Positions 24,935-36,350 are shown, numbered from the stretch's first letter. The stretch: 64,000 nucleotides of DNA from Delphinapterus leucas (GCF_002288925.2 NW_022098044.1:9907100-9971099), one strand, 5' to 3'. The notes: generated by a model not told the origin, from the letters alone. A program made the numbers and translations.

Positions 24935-25265
24935 GGGACTTCCCTGGTGGCACAGTGGTTAAGAATCCGCCTGCCAATGCAGGGGACATGGGTTCAAGCC
25001 CTGGCCCGGGAAGATCCCACATGTGGCAGAGCAACTAAGCCCCTGCGCCACAACTACTGAGCCTGCGCTCTAGAGCCTGTGAGCCACAACTACTGAAGCC
25101 TGCGTGCCTAGAGCCCGTGCTCCGCAGCAAGAGAAGCCACTGCAGTGAGAAGCCCGTGCACCACAAAGAAGAGTAGCCCCTGCTCGCTGCAATTAGAGAA
25201 GCCCTGTGCGCAGCAGTGAAGACCCAACGCAGCCAAAAATAAATAAATAAATTTATTTTTTTAAA
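24935..25265 (+). repeat. CHR-type SINE, long form
   Basis: Head GGGACTTCCCTGGTGGCACA, tail (AAAT)n. The weak flanking match AAAACTTTT / AAAACCTTTT supports a target duplication. Confidence 0.92.
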
Positions 25266-25324
25266 AAACCTTTTAAGGAAATTAAGCAGACCACCTTCAG
25301 CATCAGGCTATAAAGAGATAAAAT

Positions 25325-26215
25325 GAACAGAAGAAGAGAAGAAAGGCCCAGGGGTGGAACTGTGCATAAACGAGAACTTGCTATATGACGGGGAGGCATC
25401 ACCAACCAGTGGGGAAAAGACAGACTCTTTTATAAATGGTGTTGGGACAAGTGGTGATCCATATGGAAAAAGTAAAATTAGATCCCCAACTAACACCACA
25501 CACACAACTCCAGGTGGATTCCAGGCTTACTTGTGAATAACAAAATTTTTAACACATTTAGAAGAAAATCTAGGAGAATATTTTTATGACCTCAGGGTAA
25601 GGAAGGATTTCTTTTTTAAACAAACCTTTTGTTAATTAGAATATGCATTTAAAAAGTGCACATTATAAGTGTGCAGCTCCATAAAATTTCACAAAGTGAA
25701 CCCAGCTTTGTACTCTGCACCCACGCCAAGAAATAGGATGCAACCAGCAACTCGGAGAGCTTCCCTGTGCTTTTTGATAGGGAAGAATATCGTAGGTGCA
25801 AAAAGCATCAGCTGTGAAGGAAAATATAATGAGTTTGATGACATTAACATTCAAATCTTCAGTTCAACAAAAAATACCATAAACAAGATTGAAAGATATG
25901 CCACAATCTGGGAGGAGATACTTGCAATACATACGACCAGCAGGAGATTGGTTTCCAGAATATATAAAGGACTTCTGCAAATCAAGAAGACAACCAACCC
26001 AACAGAAAATTCAGCAGAAGTTGTGAACAAATACCTCCTAGGAAAAGAAACCCGTATGTATGGCCAATAATCATATGAGAAAAGAGGCTCTACCTTGCTG
26101 GTATCAGAGAAATGTAAATTAAAACAACAACGAGATATTATGTCTCACCCATCAAATTGGCAAAAATTAAAACAAAACAAAACTGGCGCTACCCAATGTG
26201 GCCCCCACGGCTGGT
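25325..26215 (+). repeat. Truncated L1 ORF2 3' region, interrupted near 25615-25785
   Basis: Old L1: 'gacggggaggcatcaccaac', 'gggaaaagacagactctttt', 'aaatggtgttgggacaagtg', then after an unrelated ~170 bp stretch 'aatatcgtaggtgcaaaaag', 'gaaagatatgccacaatctg', 'ggtttccagaatatataaag', 'cagagaaatgtaaattaaaa'. Frames are broken. The interrupting piece ('cccacgccaagaaataggat') resembles an antisense L1 3' end. Confidence 0.75.
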
Positions 26216-26640
26216 GGAGGAACAGATAAGGCCACTTGACAGGGGCATGATGTGGTATCTTGCCAGGTTGAAGGCAAGCATATCCATGACCTAGCCTTTC
26301 CTCCCCCAAGTACAGACTCTACAGAAGCTCTCATCTGAGTGCCCCGGGAGGGAAATTGGAAACATCATCAAAGTAAGAGACAGTCATGCAGTGGAAATGG
26401 CCTGGCAATTAAAGTAAGCAAAATAGAAGTGAATTATCAATTAGATACAGCAAACAGGACATGTGTTCAAGGCAAGACATGAGAGGTGGGAGCAAAACCA
26501 GAGCCTTCGGGAGGAGAGAGAGCCCACCTGAAGGGGCTGACCATGGGGAGGTGAGACACAGGCTGGGCCTTGAGCACTGGGGAGAATTTACATGTGAAGA
26601 AATGGGAGGAAAAAAAACCTTTCTTTTTTTTTTTTTTTTG
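26216..26640. other. Intergenic, no recognised feature
   Basis: Unassigned, ending in a T run (about 26624-26639). Confidence 0.4.
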
Positions 26641-26885
26641 TCTCACTCACTTTACAAGTAATAAAGGTAAGCTCCAAGAAGGGAAATGACTTGCCTGCCA
26701 CATTGGGGACCAAGCTGAGATGGTAAGTGGGCCTCACCTGCAATTCTGAGCTCTTTCTCTTCTGCCCCCTGTCCCCTCCTCCCCATCCAATGGCCCCACC
26801 TCACAAAGGGCTGGACCAGTGCAGTAGCCCCCCTGCCTCTTGTTCTCCACTCTGCACGTGGCCTCAGAGGCTTTCTTAGCCCAGC
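26641..26885 (+). repeat. Inverted repeat, left arm
   Basis: By eye the reverse complement of 27845-28090 aligns along its whole length, with long identical blocks such as 'ctccaagaagggaaatgact', 'caagctgagatggtaagtgg', 'gcctcacctgcaattctg' and 'ggccccacctcacaaagg'. The arms are separated by about 1 kb. The element is unlike any repeat I can name. Confidence 0.88.
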
Positions 26886-27129
26886 GCTGTAGTCACACAG
26901 CTCCCCTGCTCAGAAGCATCTACAGCTCCCCTCAACTCCAAGTCCAAACCCTTAGTGGTCTCCTATTTGAGGGAGTGATACATTTTTCACTAGGCGCACA
27001 GATTCCGTGGGCCAAGAATTGGGACAGGGCTCCGAGGGGCCAGCTTGTGTCCGCTCCACAGCATCTGGAGCCTCAGCTGGAGGACTTGAAAGCAAAGGGC
27101 TGCAACCCTGAAGGCACCTTCATTCCCAT

Positions 27130-27800
27130 GGGGTGATTGATGCTGGAGACGGATCAGCAGAGATCTTAGCTGGGCACTGGCTGGAACTTCTACATGAGGC
27201 CCTGCTGTGTGTCCTGGGCTTCCTCACAACGTGGCTGATGGGGTCAAAGTTCAAGAGGGAGAAATAGAGAGAGGGGGGCAGAAGACTTACCACTTTTTGT
27301 GACCTAGCCTTGAAGCCCACACTGCATCACTTCCGCTGCATTTTCTTCATCAAAGCAGCTACTAGGACTTACCTGGTGGTGCAGTGGTTAAGAATCTGCC
27401 TGCCAATGCAGGGTTCGAGCCCTGGTCTGGGAAGATCCCACATGCCGTGGAGCAACTAAGCCCGTGCGCCACAACTACTGAGCCCACGTGCTGCAACTAC
27501 TGAAGCCCGTGTGCCTAGAACCTGTGCTCCGCAACAAAAGCCACCGCAGTGAGAAGCCAGCGCACCGCAACAAAGAGTAGCCCCCACTTACCGCAACTAG
27601 AGAAAGCCCGGGCGCAGCAACGAAGACCCAACACAGCCAAAAATAAATAAATAAATTTACTTAAAAAAAAAAAAAAAAAGCAGCTACTAAATCCTGCTCA
27701 ATCTCAAGGAGAGGAGAAATGGAGAGGGAGCAGCAAGCTTTTAGAAGACCATGTGGGACCAGAAATATTTCTGTGGCCATTTTTAGACAGTAGATATAGG
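27130..27800 (+). repeat. Old mammalian repeat, split by a SINE
   Basis: The left part ('aggccctgctgtgtgtcctg', 'gggcttcctcacaacgtggc', 'gtgacctagccttgaagccc') and the right part ('ggagaggagaaatggagagg', 'agaaatatttctgtggccat') are the two halves of a familiar old mammalian repeat whose name I cannot assign with confidence. Confidence 0.5.
27365..27676 (+). repeat. CHR-type SINE, long form
   Basis: Copy with a small internal deletion in its head (lacks 'ggacacg'). Flanked by the perfect 13-bp repeat AAAGCAGCTACTA at 27352-27364 and 27677-27689. Confidence 0.95.
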
Positions 27801-27844
27801 AAAATGCTAGTATTTAGAGCTGAGTTGGGGCAGATTCACAGCAG

Positions 27845-28090
27845 GCCTTGAATAGGAGCCTCTCAGGCCATGTGCAAAGTGGAGAACAAGAGGCAGGGAG
27901 GCCAATGAGGAGGCTACTGCACCCAGTCCAGGCCTTTGTGAGGTGGGGCCATAAGGGCTGGGAGGAAGGGATGGGGTGGGGGGCAATAGAAAAGGCACAG
28001 AATTGCAGGTGAGGCCCACTTACCATCTCAGCTTGGTCTCCAACATGGCAAGTCATTTCCCTTCTTGGAGTTTACCTTTATTACCTGGAA
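27845..28090 (-). repeat. Inverted repeat, right arm
   Basis: Reverse-complement partner of 26641-26885. An extra ~13 bases ('ccaatgaggaggc' region) and scattered substitutions distinguish the arms, so the duplication is not recent. Confidence 0.88.
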
Positions 28091-28254
28091 AATGAGTGGC
28101 ACAAAAATAAACAAACAAAAGAAGGAGGTTTCTTATTCATATTATGGACCCTTTGAGAATCTGATGACAGGAATGAACCCTCTCCTCAGGGGAAGAAAGA
28201 TGCACTCAGGCACCTACGCGTGGAATTAGGCTAAGCCTTCTGCAGGGCTCAGAG

Positions 28255-28400
28255 TCAGCCTAGCTCAGTAGTTAGGGTGGGGCCGCTGGACCCAGAATGT
28301 CTGGGTATGAATCCCGCCTCCACTGCTCACCAGGAAAGAGAACCTGGGTGAATGACTTGACCTCTCTGTGCCTCTGTTTCTCCACTTGTAGCAGTTAGCA
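28255..28400 (+). repeat. MIR relic
   Basis: 'agctcagtagttagggtggg', 'ctgggtatgaatcccgcctc' and 'gacctctctgtgcctctgtt' in consensus order. Confidence 0.75.
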
Positions 28401-28566
28401 ATGCGTTTGGCTGTAGGTAACTGAGGACCCCAATGTTCAGTGGTTTTGGCAAAATGGCGACTCTGTTCCTCTCATCTGGAAAAGCCCAGATGTATATGGT
28501 TGCTGGTGTTGGTTGGGGAGCTCAGACAGAGGATTTTTGTCCCTTCTCTTAGAAAAGCTCAGGGGA

Positions 28567-28792
28567 GGGGAGGGATAAATTAGGTGTAAGGGATTAACAT
28601 ATACATAGCACTATATATAAAATAGATAAACAACAGGATTTACTATATAACACAGGGAACTGTATTCAGTATCTTGTAATAACCTACAGTGGAAAAGAAT
28701 CTGAAAAAAAATATATATATATAATTGAATCACTTTGCTGTACACCTGAAACTAACACAATATTGTAAATCAACTCTACCTCAATTAAAAAA
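28567..28792 (+). repeat. L1 3' end (cetartiodactyl type)
   Basis: 'ggattaacatatacatagca', 'aatagataaacaacaggatt', 'ataacacagggaactgtatt', 'ttgctgtacacctgaaacta' and an A/C-rich tail. This is the well-known 3' end of L1 in whales and ruminants, truncated at 5'. Confidence 0.85.
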
Positions 28793-28897
28793 ACAAACAA
28801 ACAAAAAAATTCTTCACCCTGAAGACCTGCCCTTGAACTCATTGTCCGGAGTGGAGGCACGTGAACCACCCACCTGAGTGAGGGTGAGGGCTGGAGC

Positions 28898-29055
28898 ATC
28901 AGCTCAGTGGTTCTCACCCCGACGGGACCTATGGAAATGTGTGGGGACATTTCAGGTTGCCACAGTGATTGGACATCTGCAAGGCAGGGGAGAGTTTTAC
29001 ATGAAGCATTGTTCCCCCCAATGCCAAAAGCGTCCCCCTTTGAAAAACTCTGAGG
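28898..29055 (+). repeat. hAT-type MITE relic (MER20-like)
   Basis: 'cagtggttctcaccccgacg' and 'tggaaatgtgtggggacatt' then 'caggttgccacagtgattgg' parallel the better copy at 41.83-42.05 kb. Confidence 0.5.
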
Positions 29056-29186
29056 CTCTTCTGGTCTCTATCGCGGGGGCAATGAAGAAGGAAGGGTGGG
29101 GAATGCGGGCAGGTCGGCCAGCCCACGGCACAGACAGAGGCTGCTGCGAGGCGCATGGGTAAGTGCTCAGGTCAAGGCACAAGCAA

Positions 29187-29511
29187 GGGACTTCCCTGGT
29201 GGCGCAGTGATTAAGAATCCTCCTGCCAACGCAGGGAACATGGGTTCGTAGTCCTGGTCCGGGAAGATCCCACATGCTGTGGAGCAACTAAGCCCGTGGG
29301 CCACAACTACCGAGCCTGCGCTCTAGAGCCCGCGAGCCACATGCAGCTACTGCAGCCCATGCACCTAGAGCCTGTGCTCTGCGACAAGAAAAGCCACCAC
29401 AGTGAGAATCCTGTGCATCGCAACAAAGCGCTCTGCAACTAGAGAAAGCCCGCGTGCAGCAAAGAAGACCCAACGCAGCCAAAAATAAATAAATTTTTTT
29501 TAAAAAAGAAG
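29187..29511 (+). repeat. CHR-type SINE, long form
   Basis: Head GGGACTTCCCTGGTGGCGCA. Perfect 13-bp target duplication AAGGCACAAGCAA at 29174-29186 and 29512-29524. Confidence 0.95.
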
Positions 29512-29524
29512 AAGGCACAAGCAA

Positions 29525-30204
29525 ATGTTGGGGTCCCCTGAGGGCCCAGAGACTGCAGATGAGGCCCTCTGAGACCAGAGCCCCTGGGACCCTGCCAGGC
29601 CTCATGGCCAAGAAGAGACTGCAAAAAACCAACCACAGGACCAGGAGGTGCACGCAAGTGGGGACACAGAGCTTCTCTTCTTGTGCACTGGTTTTCCTCG
29701 CAGCATCTTGTTTCTCTTTGAAGCCTGTCTTACCCTCGGGAGGGCCGCCCAGAGCGTCCCGCCACATCCTGCTGTGTCATGCCACATCCCACTGTCTGTC
29801 CCCAAAGGGATCCTGATTCAGCAGCAGACGCAGCAGGACAGGTGAAAGGAAGTGGGGGAAACGTCACTGCTGCCAGTCACCACGTCCGTCCGCTGGCCCA
29901 GTTCCCAGCAGGCAGGGAGTCAGCAGCCCCCTGTGGCCAAAGCCACAGCCCAGCCCCGCCAGCGGGCCAGCAACATGGCTGGCAGGACACGTGCTGCCTT
30001 CAGGACTGGGGGATGGAGCGGTCTGGGGAGGACGTGTGTGTCCCCTCCCCCCTCCCCCCCCTCCAGGCCTGAGGGACAGAGAACCAGACCTCACCATTCC
30101 CGGGGGTTGACCCGCCCCCGCCCCCCAGCCTGAGGGTCACCACCCCGGGGAGCAGGTCAGGAAGTCGGCCCTCTGCTCACAGCTGGAGCCCAAACCCTAG
30201 GCTT
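29525..30204. other. Intergenic, no recognised feature
   Basis: GC-rich unassigned sequence with a C-rich tract (about 30042-30065) that could form a G-quadruplex on the minus strand. No exon recognised. Confidence 0.4.
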
Positions 30205-30490
30205 TGTGTACCTTTGTTTAAAGATAGTGGGTTTTGTTGTCGCTATTCCGATGATAAAAGCAAATCCAAATCGTGCTCATTGTCGAAAGTTTGAAAGGCA
30301 CAAAGAAGTAAAAATCCAGCCTCCAGCCGGTCACCTAGGACAACCATTCTCAGCCTGTTGGCATATTTCCTTCCGTTTTTTTCCGTGTGTGTGTGTGTGT
30401 GTGTGTGTATACAAGCTTCGTTTTACATACTATCTTATTACCAGCTCCATTTAAAATTTTAAAACTATATGATTTTTGTTTTAAAACACT
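30205..30490 (+). repeat. Old LINE fragment with (TG)n
   Basis: 'ctattccgatgataaaagca', 'gttgaaa'-type wording, 'ggcatatttccttccgtttt' and '(TG)12' at 30385-30408 fit an old L1-like fragment related to those at 42.8, 49.7 and 53.9 kb. Confidence 0.45.
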
Positions 30491-30994
30491 ATAGATCAGT
30501 CAATGCCAGCTCTTCTTCCTCCCACCCAGTTCCACCAATGTCCCCTTCCCCAGCATCACCCGTGTGATGTGGTGAGCACAGAGAGCGGTGGTCCCCAGGA
30601 ATGGCCCTTAGGAAGCCAGAGGTGGGCACTCCTTTCCAGAACCTGTTTCCAAGCAGGAGATTTGCTGATTTACCCACCAAGTTCCCGGCCACACAGGGAA
30701 TTCCCTCCATGAGTGGGAGGGGCCTCTGTCCATAGCTCCCCCCACTAACACACAAAGGAGGCCACAGGACGTGGGCGCTGGGGGCTACTGTTTCGGAACT
30801 TCTGGGCTGTTCCTCATCCCTCTTGCCCTTCCCCAAATTCAGGAGAAACCAATTTTCTCACCCTCCAAGGTTGGCCAAGGTATTTGAGTTCTGGTGACTA
30901 CAGAGCCAGTGTGAGATGGACAGTTTCCTGCAGGAAGGTATGGGTGGGTCACAGGCTGGGCTCTTAGAGCTGGAAAAGTCTTCGGGTAATTCTA

Positions 30995-31165
30995 GCTGCC
31001 CTCCCTGAGGACCTGTTGTGTGCAGGGCCTCATGCCAAACATTTTATAGAATTAGTTCATCCCATGCATGTGACATCTCAGCAGGGGAGGTATTATTATC
31101 CCCATTTAATGGATGAAGAAACTGAGGCTCAACCAAGTTAAGCCACAGGTCAGCTTCCTTATGGA
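30995..31165 (-). repeat. MIR relic
   Basis: Reverse MIR: 'gaggacctgttgtgtgcagg', 'ttattatccccatttaatgg', 'gaagaaactgaggctcaacc'. Confidence 0.75.
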
Positions 31166-31631
31166 TGCATCAGGCATCTGAGGCCAAGAGAGCAGAGATA
31201 ACCTGCCCAGAGTGGGGACCGGCCTAAAGCAAGTCTTGTCCCTTGGACTGAGCCTGGCTGCTTCTGTCTGAGAGGACTGGGGACTTTGCCTTGGACACAG
31301 GCCAGATACTAAGGCTCAAACAAACATGTCGGGCCCACAACCATGTTCCAGGCACCAGGCCTCCCCGACATCTGCCCACTGCTGCCCCACTGACTCATGG
31401 AGCCCAGAAAGTCCAAATTTTGTAAGGTCAACCCAACCACCCTGGGACTTCACCCCCTGCGCTTGTTGACGTGAGGGGCTATAAAGGCTTCTCCTTCTGG
31501 GCGTGTGGGCACAGGGACACACACGTGTGTGCTCTGTCTCCCAGACCAACTGTCCAGTCACAGGCCAAGTCTTCCGGGCCAGGAGTAGGAAGACCAGAGC
31601 TCCAGATCCTCCTTCCCCGAAGAATGCCCCG

Positions 31632-31735
31632 CGTGACCTTGGCCGGGTCTCACTCCCTTCCTGAGCTTTGGCCTCCTCATCTGAGGAATCCTAACCCTGT
31701 GATTCCTGAGGGGCAGGGATGGTGTAGACACATTT
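31632..31735 (+). repeat. MIR relic
   Basis: 'gtgaccttggccgggtctca', 'tgagctttggcctcctcatc' and 'tgaggaatcctaaccctgtg' read as a diverged MIR core. Confidence 0.55.
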
Positions 31736-31799
31736 ATTTTGCCCCACACTCAGGAATGGCTCTTCCACCAGCAATAGCCATTTAGTCTCACCTCATGAG

Positions 31800-32740
31800 T
31801 GAATTCTGATAGATTAGTAGTGACTGTCTGGAACACTGTGGAAAGGAGTCCACAGCTGTGTGGTGATGGATTAGCAATGTCTGCCACAGGCTAGGACAAA
31901 GAAGTGGTGGCATGTGTGATGTGTCTGCCATAATATCATCCCCCAAGTGTCTGTCCCAAGTGAACCTTCAAGGAGTTCATTTGGGGAAATGTTCCCCACA
32001 GGTGAGTTGCCCCAATAACCTCATTTCTGGGAAGACGGAGTCCTTGGAGAAATTATGCAACTGTTGAGAGGGGATTTTGCATTGGTTCATGCTTTCCTTA
32101 GCCACTTCCTGTCCCAGATAACCAGCTCCAGTGCCTGCACTGGGGTTTATCTGTGAGGTCACCGCTACTTTGAGGTCTCCGATTCCGAGGACTCCTGTCA
32201 CAGAGAACAGTGTTTGTAGGCTGCGTACTTTCCTGGCAGTGCCCCTGCTTCTAAATGCCCCCATTACCAAAACTTACACCTCCTCGTGACCCATTCTTGG
32301 TTGACATGCAAATTCAGACCTGGTTTATGTGGCTGAGATGGCAGAACACCTGACCCTCCTAGGAGTGCATGCTAAAAGCAGAAACTTAAATCTAGCGGTG
32401 GAATTCCAGACATTGTGGCAGGTAGATGGGGACACATCTGAGGATGTGGGGATGGTTTGACATTCATTGAATCAGCCTGGCCAGTGAGTGGCTTCACCCC
32501 ACCTTTGTCACTGTTTGCCCAACCCTGAGCAGGTCTCTGCTGTATTTCCTCCTGGGACAGTCTTGTTTGGCTCTGATAGATGATTCCACTCCACCCTGTT
32601 TCCCAAGCCTCCTGGGTTGTAGGACTCCTCACCCAGTGCTGAGGGCCAAAGGAAGAGCCCTATGCTGGTCAGTGGCTCTAAATCGCGGAGAATGACTTGG
32701 GCAGTTGTAAGCAGATAGGGTACGGGTTCCCTGGAGAAAA
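31800..32740. other. Intergenic, unassigned
   Basis: About 0.9 kb preceding the LTR-like stretch. It could be retroviral internal sequence, but I find no readable gag, pol or env, so it is left unassigned. Confidence 0.35.
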
Positions 32741-32744
32741 AGAA

Positions 32745-33336
32745 CCAGGCATGACTTTCTTGACATAAGAGAAGCCATTTTTGGCCTAAGCCGTTTAGTG
32801 ATCTAAGCCTGGCCACAGTGCTTGCCCTTGAACAGGTCTCAGTAATTAATGATCTTAAGGGAAGTGAGGGAATGCAGGAACAAAGGAAAAGCAGTCAAGA
32901 AACAATAGTTCAGCGATAAAACAGAGTCCTAGTCCCTCCTCAAGGGATATACATCACAACCTGATACACATCTTTGAGTTTTGCTGGAACTAAGGCCCCC
33001 ACCCAGGTGGAGGATGGTAACTACATGCTGAGACCCCCAGATTGGTCAGAACCTAAGAAACGATGATGACTTTTTCTGACCCTCGTGACTTCAGTCAACT
33101 AAAGCTTGGACTCTGTCCACCTTTGCCCCAATTCTATGCTAAATTCTCCTCTGCTCAGGCCCCTTCATGAATATGCATGTCCCCTTAGCTTAGAAGTTTC
33201 CCAGTTTTGCTATTTGAAGAGATACTGCTTTAGGAAAGATCCCACTTGCTGCAAGTAATAAATCCTGCCCTCTTTGACTTGGTTGGGTCTTTTGGCTCTA
33301 CACCCACCAAGAGGCGATCCCAGTTAGGGGGTAACA
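32745..33336 (+). repeat. Endogenous retrovirus LTR (ERV1-like), boundaries approximate
   Basis: 'gactttcttgacataagaga', 'cctaagccgtttagtgatct', 'ctgagacccccagattggtc', 'ccttcatgaatatgcatgtc', a late AATAAA (33257-33262), and the end 'gttagggggtaaca' form a typical artiodactyl ERV1-like LTR. No coding part is attached. The family name is uncertain. Confidence 0.6.
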
Positions 33337-33544
33337 CAGTGGGGAGCCTTCTACAGGACCCCAGAATTTCCCTGAGAGAAGGAATCCCACTTCCACCCAC
33401 TATATGCGGCCTTTCCACAACCCCTCACCAAATGGATGCTCAGTTTCCACTTAAATGCCTCCAGAGACAGGGAACTCAGTTGGAAGGTTTGGAAATTCTA
33501 GGCATCTTTTACTTCTTCTTTGTGCTTTTAGGTAGATTCAAATT

Positions 33545-34115
33545 TTCTACAATGAAATCATTCATTCAACAAATATTTATGGTGGGGTGATGAATTGGGA
33601 GATTGGGATTGACATGTATACACTAATATGTATAAAATGGATAACTAATAAGAACTTGCTGTATAAAAACAAAAAAAAAAACCACAAGTATTTATGGAGC
33701 ACCTACTATGTGCCAGGCACTGTTATAGCCATTGAGGAACAGCAATGAGCAAAACGGATATAAATCCCTGCTCACGTAGAGCTGACATTCTAGTGGGAGA
33801 AGAAAGGCAACAAACAAACAAATGAGGAGAATATAGTGTGTCCAATGACGAAAAGTGCTGTGAGGCAAGGGAAGGGGAGTGGGGAGTGCTGTTTGCATTT
33901 TAACATACTGGAGGCAGTGAAGGTGACATCTGAGCAAAGTCCTGAGAGATGAGTGGTCACATGGGTGTCAAGGAAGAGAGGTCCAGACAGGGAACCACCA
34001 GTGTAAAAGGCCCTGAGGTAGGAATGCAATTGGAGGGATAGAGAAACAGCAGGGAGGCCATGTGCTGCAGCCAAGTGAGCCAGGGGAGGACCGATGAGAT
34101 GAGATCAGGTCAGGA
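33545..34115 (+). repeat. Ancient mammalian repeat, copy 1, split by an L1 end
   Basis: 'ttcattcaacaaatatttat', then after the L1 fragment 'gagcacctactatgtgccag', 'gacattctagtgggagaaga', 'gtgaaggtgacatctgagca', 'aaaaggccctgaggtaggaa', 'gagatgagatcaggtc'. The same order of blocks occurs at 62.95-64.0 kb. Family name not assigned. Confidence 0.7.
33583..33685 (+). repeat. Very short L1 3' end
   Basis: 'ttgacatgtatacactaata', 'aaatggataactaataagaa', 'cttgctgtataaaaac', A tail. Target duplication AAATATTTATGG / AAGTATTTATGG at 33571-33582 and 33686-33697. Confidence 0.8.
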
Positions 34116-34346
34116 TGGCACAGGGTGGGATGGATGGTTCTTACATACGTATAGCTTTTGTAATGCAAGAAGACAAATTGTTTAAACAGGAAAGGATTCT
34201 AGTAGAAGCACAAACCCAGAAGAAAAGAGTACCCAAATCCAATCATGGTGAGCCAAGCAAAAACCACACAGGGAACTTCATGATGGGACCAACATTTCTG
34301 GAGCTCTAACAGTGCCTGGCATGTCACCTGGAGCCATAGGGACAGG
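34116..34346. other. Intergenic, no recognised feature
   Basis: Short unassigned stretch between the ancient repeat and a SINE. Confidence 0.35.
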
Positions 34347-34362
34347 CTAACTTAGTTTTTAT

Positions 34363-34726
34363 TTATTTATTATTTATTTTATTTATTATTTTATTTTTGG
34401 CTGCACTGGGTCTTCGTTGCTGCACGCGGGCTTTCTCTAGTTGCGGCGAGCGGGGGCTACTCTTTGCTCAGTGCACGGACTTCTCATTGTGGTGGCTTCT
34501 CTTGTTGCAGAGCTCGGGCTCTAGGCGCGTGGACTTCAGTAGTTGTGGCATGCGGGCTCAGTAGTTGTGGCTCGCAGGCTTCAGTAGCTGTGGCACGCAG
34601 GCTCAGTAGTTGTGGCGCACGGGCTTAGTTGCTCTGCGGCATGTGGGATCTTCCTGGACCAGGGCTTGAACCCATGTCCCCTGCCTTGGCGGGCGGATTC
34701 TTAACCACTGCGCCACCAAGGAAGCC
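34363..34726 (-). repeat. CHR-type SINE, long form
   Basis: Reverse-orientation copy with an AT-rich tail. Perfect 16-bp target duplication CTAACTTAGTTTTTAT at 34347-34362 and 34727-34742. Confidence 0.96.
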
Positions 34727-34742
34727 CTAACTTAGTTTTTAT

Positions 34743-35860
34743 AACCATATTAATCTAGGAAAAGAGAAACCAAATTACCATGCGGGGTGAGAGGCATAAC
34801 AGAAAGGGCTGGGCTTCCTGGGGCCTAGTAGGGTGTGAAGGGGAAGGGTGTTTGCATTCTCAGGCCTGGCTCCAAGGTGGGCATGGAGTGTGCCCTCCTC
34901 TGCTCCCTTGGGCCTGTGTATGCCTCCCGGGACCCTCACAAGGAGAGGGTCTCTGGCAGGCAGTGGGAGTACCCAGGCATTGAGGGCCAAGGCATTTGTT
35001 ATACAAGCCTTAGCGTGAGTCAGCCCCAGCAGTCCGGTAGGCCCTGTGTGTCCTGATCCTTGAGGGCCATTCAAAAGGATGGCAGCCAGCTCCCAATAGA
35101 ACTCAACTGGGTCATTGTCTTTGTCATTGAACTAATATGCAACTTCTGTTGCCCAGGAAGCATGGTAAGCTCAGACATGCTCTGTGACTTGCAAACTAAG
35201 CTTGGGCTGAGGCCTCAGCTTCAGGCCTACCTGATCGCCCTGTTTCTCCTGGACTTGGAGCTACAGGCTGAGGCTACAACAGGGAACACGGACAGGCCCA
35301 GGGCAGGGAATGAGCAAACAGGCATCACCAGGAGAGGGGCCAGGAGAGAAAGTGAGGCAGGGCAGGAGTTGAGGGAGGTGGAAGGCCACGGGGAGGTGAT
35401 GGCTACAGAGTCCACACTTTCACCCTGAGCCTGGCCCAACCCCAGCCCGGCACAGCTGCCCAGGGACCGTAGAAGAACATTCAGAACTGTCAGTCCTTCA
35501 CCAGAAGCTGACAAAGTGTCACTGTTACAGTCACCCGTCATGGACATAGAGCATTATTGTCTAAATGGTATTTTGGGGGTGTGTGTGTATGTGTGTTTAT
35601 TCACTTTGATATTGAGAGAGAGGAGGCAGGGTCACATAACAGGCTCAGCACACTTTCACCCAGGACTCAGGGAGAGGGTCCCAGGGGGTCCACGCCCCCA
35701 CAGGGACTGTCACCCACACACTCCCCTTCCTCCCTCTGCCCCAGACCCCATATATCCGGCCTGGCCCGGTCCAGCAGTGCCTAGCCAGGTGAGCAGTTAT
35801 GGCCAGCACCTGATGGCAAAGGGTATAGTAAGGTCCCTGCCCCAGCTACCAGCCCTTCCA
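34743..35860. other. Intergenic, no recognised feature
   Basis: 1.1 kb with no named element. Frames of 99-153 codons overlap on both strands with no family resemblance. Confidence 0.4.
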
Positions 35861-35864
35861 GTGA

Positions 35865-36233
35865 TCACTGGGGTCAGCCTGACACAGGTTCAAATTCTGA
35901 CTGTCCCATTTCCCATACATGTGATCTTGAGCAAGTTAATATTTAATCCCTCTAAGACTAAATGTTCTCATCTGTAAAATGGGTAGTGCTTACTTTATAG
36001 GGTTGTTTGGAAGATTACATAAAATCCTGCGTGTAAAGCACTTAGTACAGGGACTTCTGTGGTGGTCCAGTGGGTAAGACTCTGAGCTCCCAAGGCAGGG
36101 AGCCCAGGTTCGATCCCTGGTCAGGGAACTGGATCCCATATGCATGCCGCAACTAAGAAGCCCACGTGCCACAAGTAAGAAGTCCACATGCTGCAACTAA
36201 GACCCAGCAGAGCCAAAACAAACAAATAAATAA

Positions 36234-36268
<35 letters not shown>

Positions 36269-36350
36269 TAAAGCATAGCACGGTGCCAGCTCATAGCAAG
36301 TACTTGGTAAATGTTAGCCATCATGATTATTTTCATCATCATTACTGTCG
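35865..36350 (+). repeat. MIR element split by a SINE
   Basis: The left half has 'caggttcaaattctgactgt', 'gatcttgagcaagttaatat' and 'ctcatctgtaaaatgggtag'. The right half has 'gcacggtgccagctcatagc' and 'tacttggtaaatgttagcca'. Together they form one full-length MIR. Confidence 0.85.
36049..36269 (+). repeat. CHR-type SINE with (TA)n tail
   Basis: Starts GGGACTTCTGTGGTGGTCCA and contains the 'catgccgcaactaagaagcc' repeat units. The tail is a (TA)n run. TAAAGCACTTAGTAC on the left and TAAAGCATAGCAC on the right suggest a diverged target duplication within the MIR. Confidence 0.88.

Noticed and set aside
28657..28740. Possible second pseudogene near 28.6 kb
   Set aside because: The wording is the well-known L1 3' end, also present in reverse at 36.8-37.2 kb.
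31800..32740. Possible retroviral pol or env relic
   Set aside because: No recognisable motif or sustained frame on either strand.
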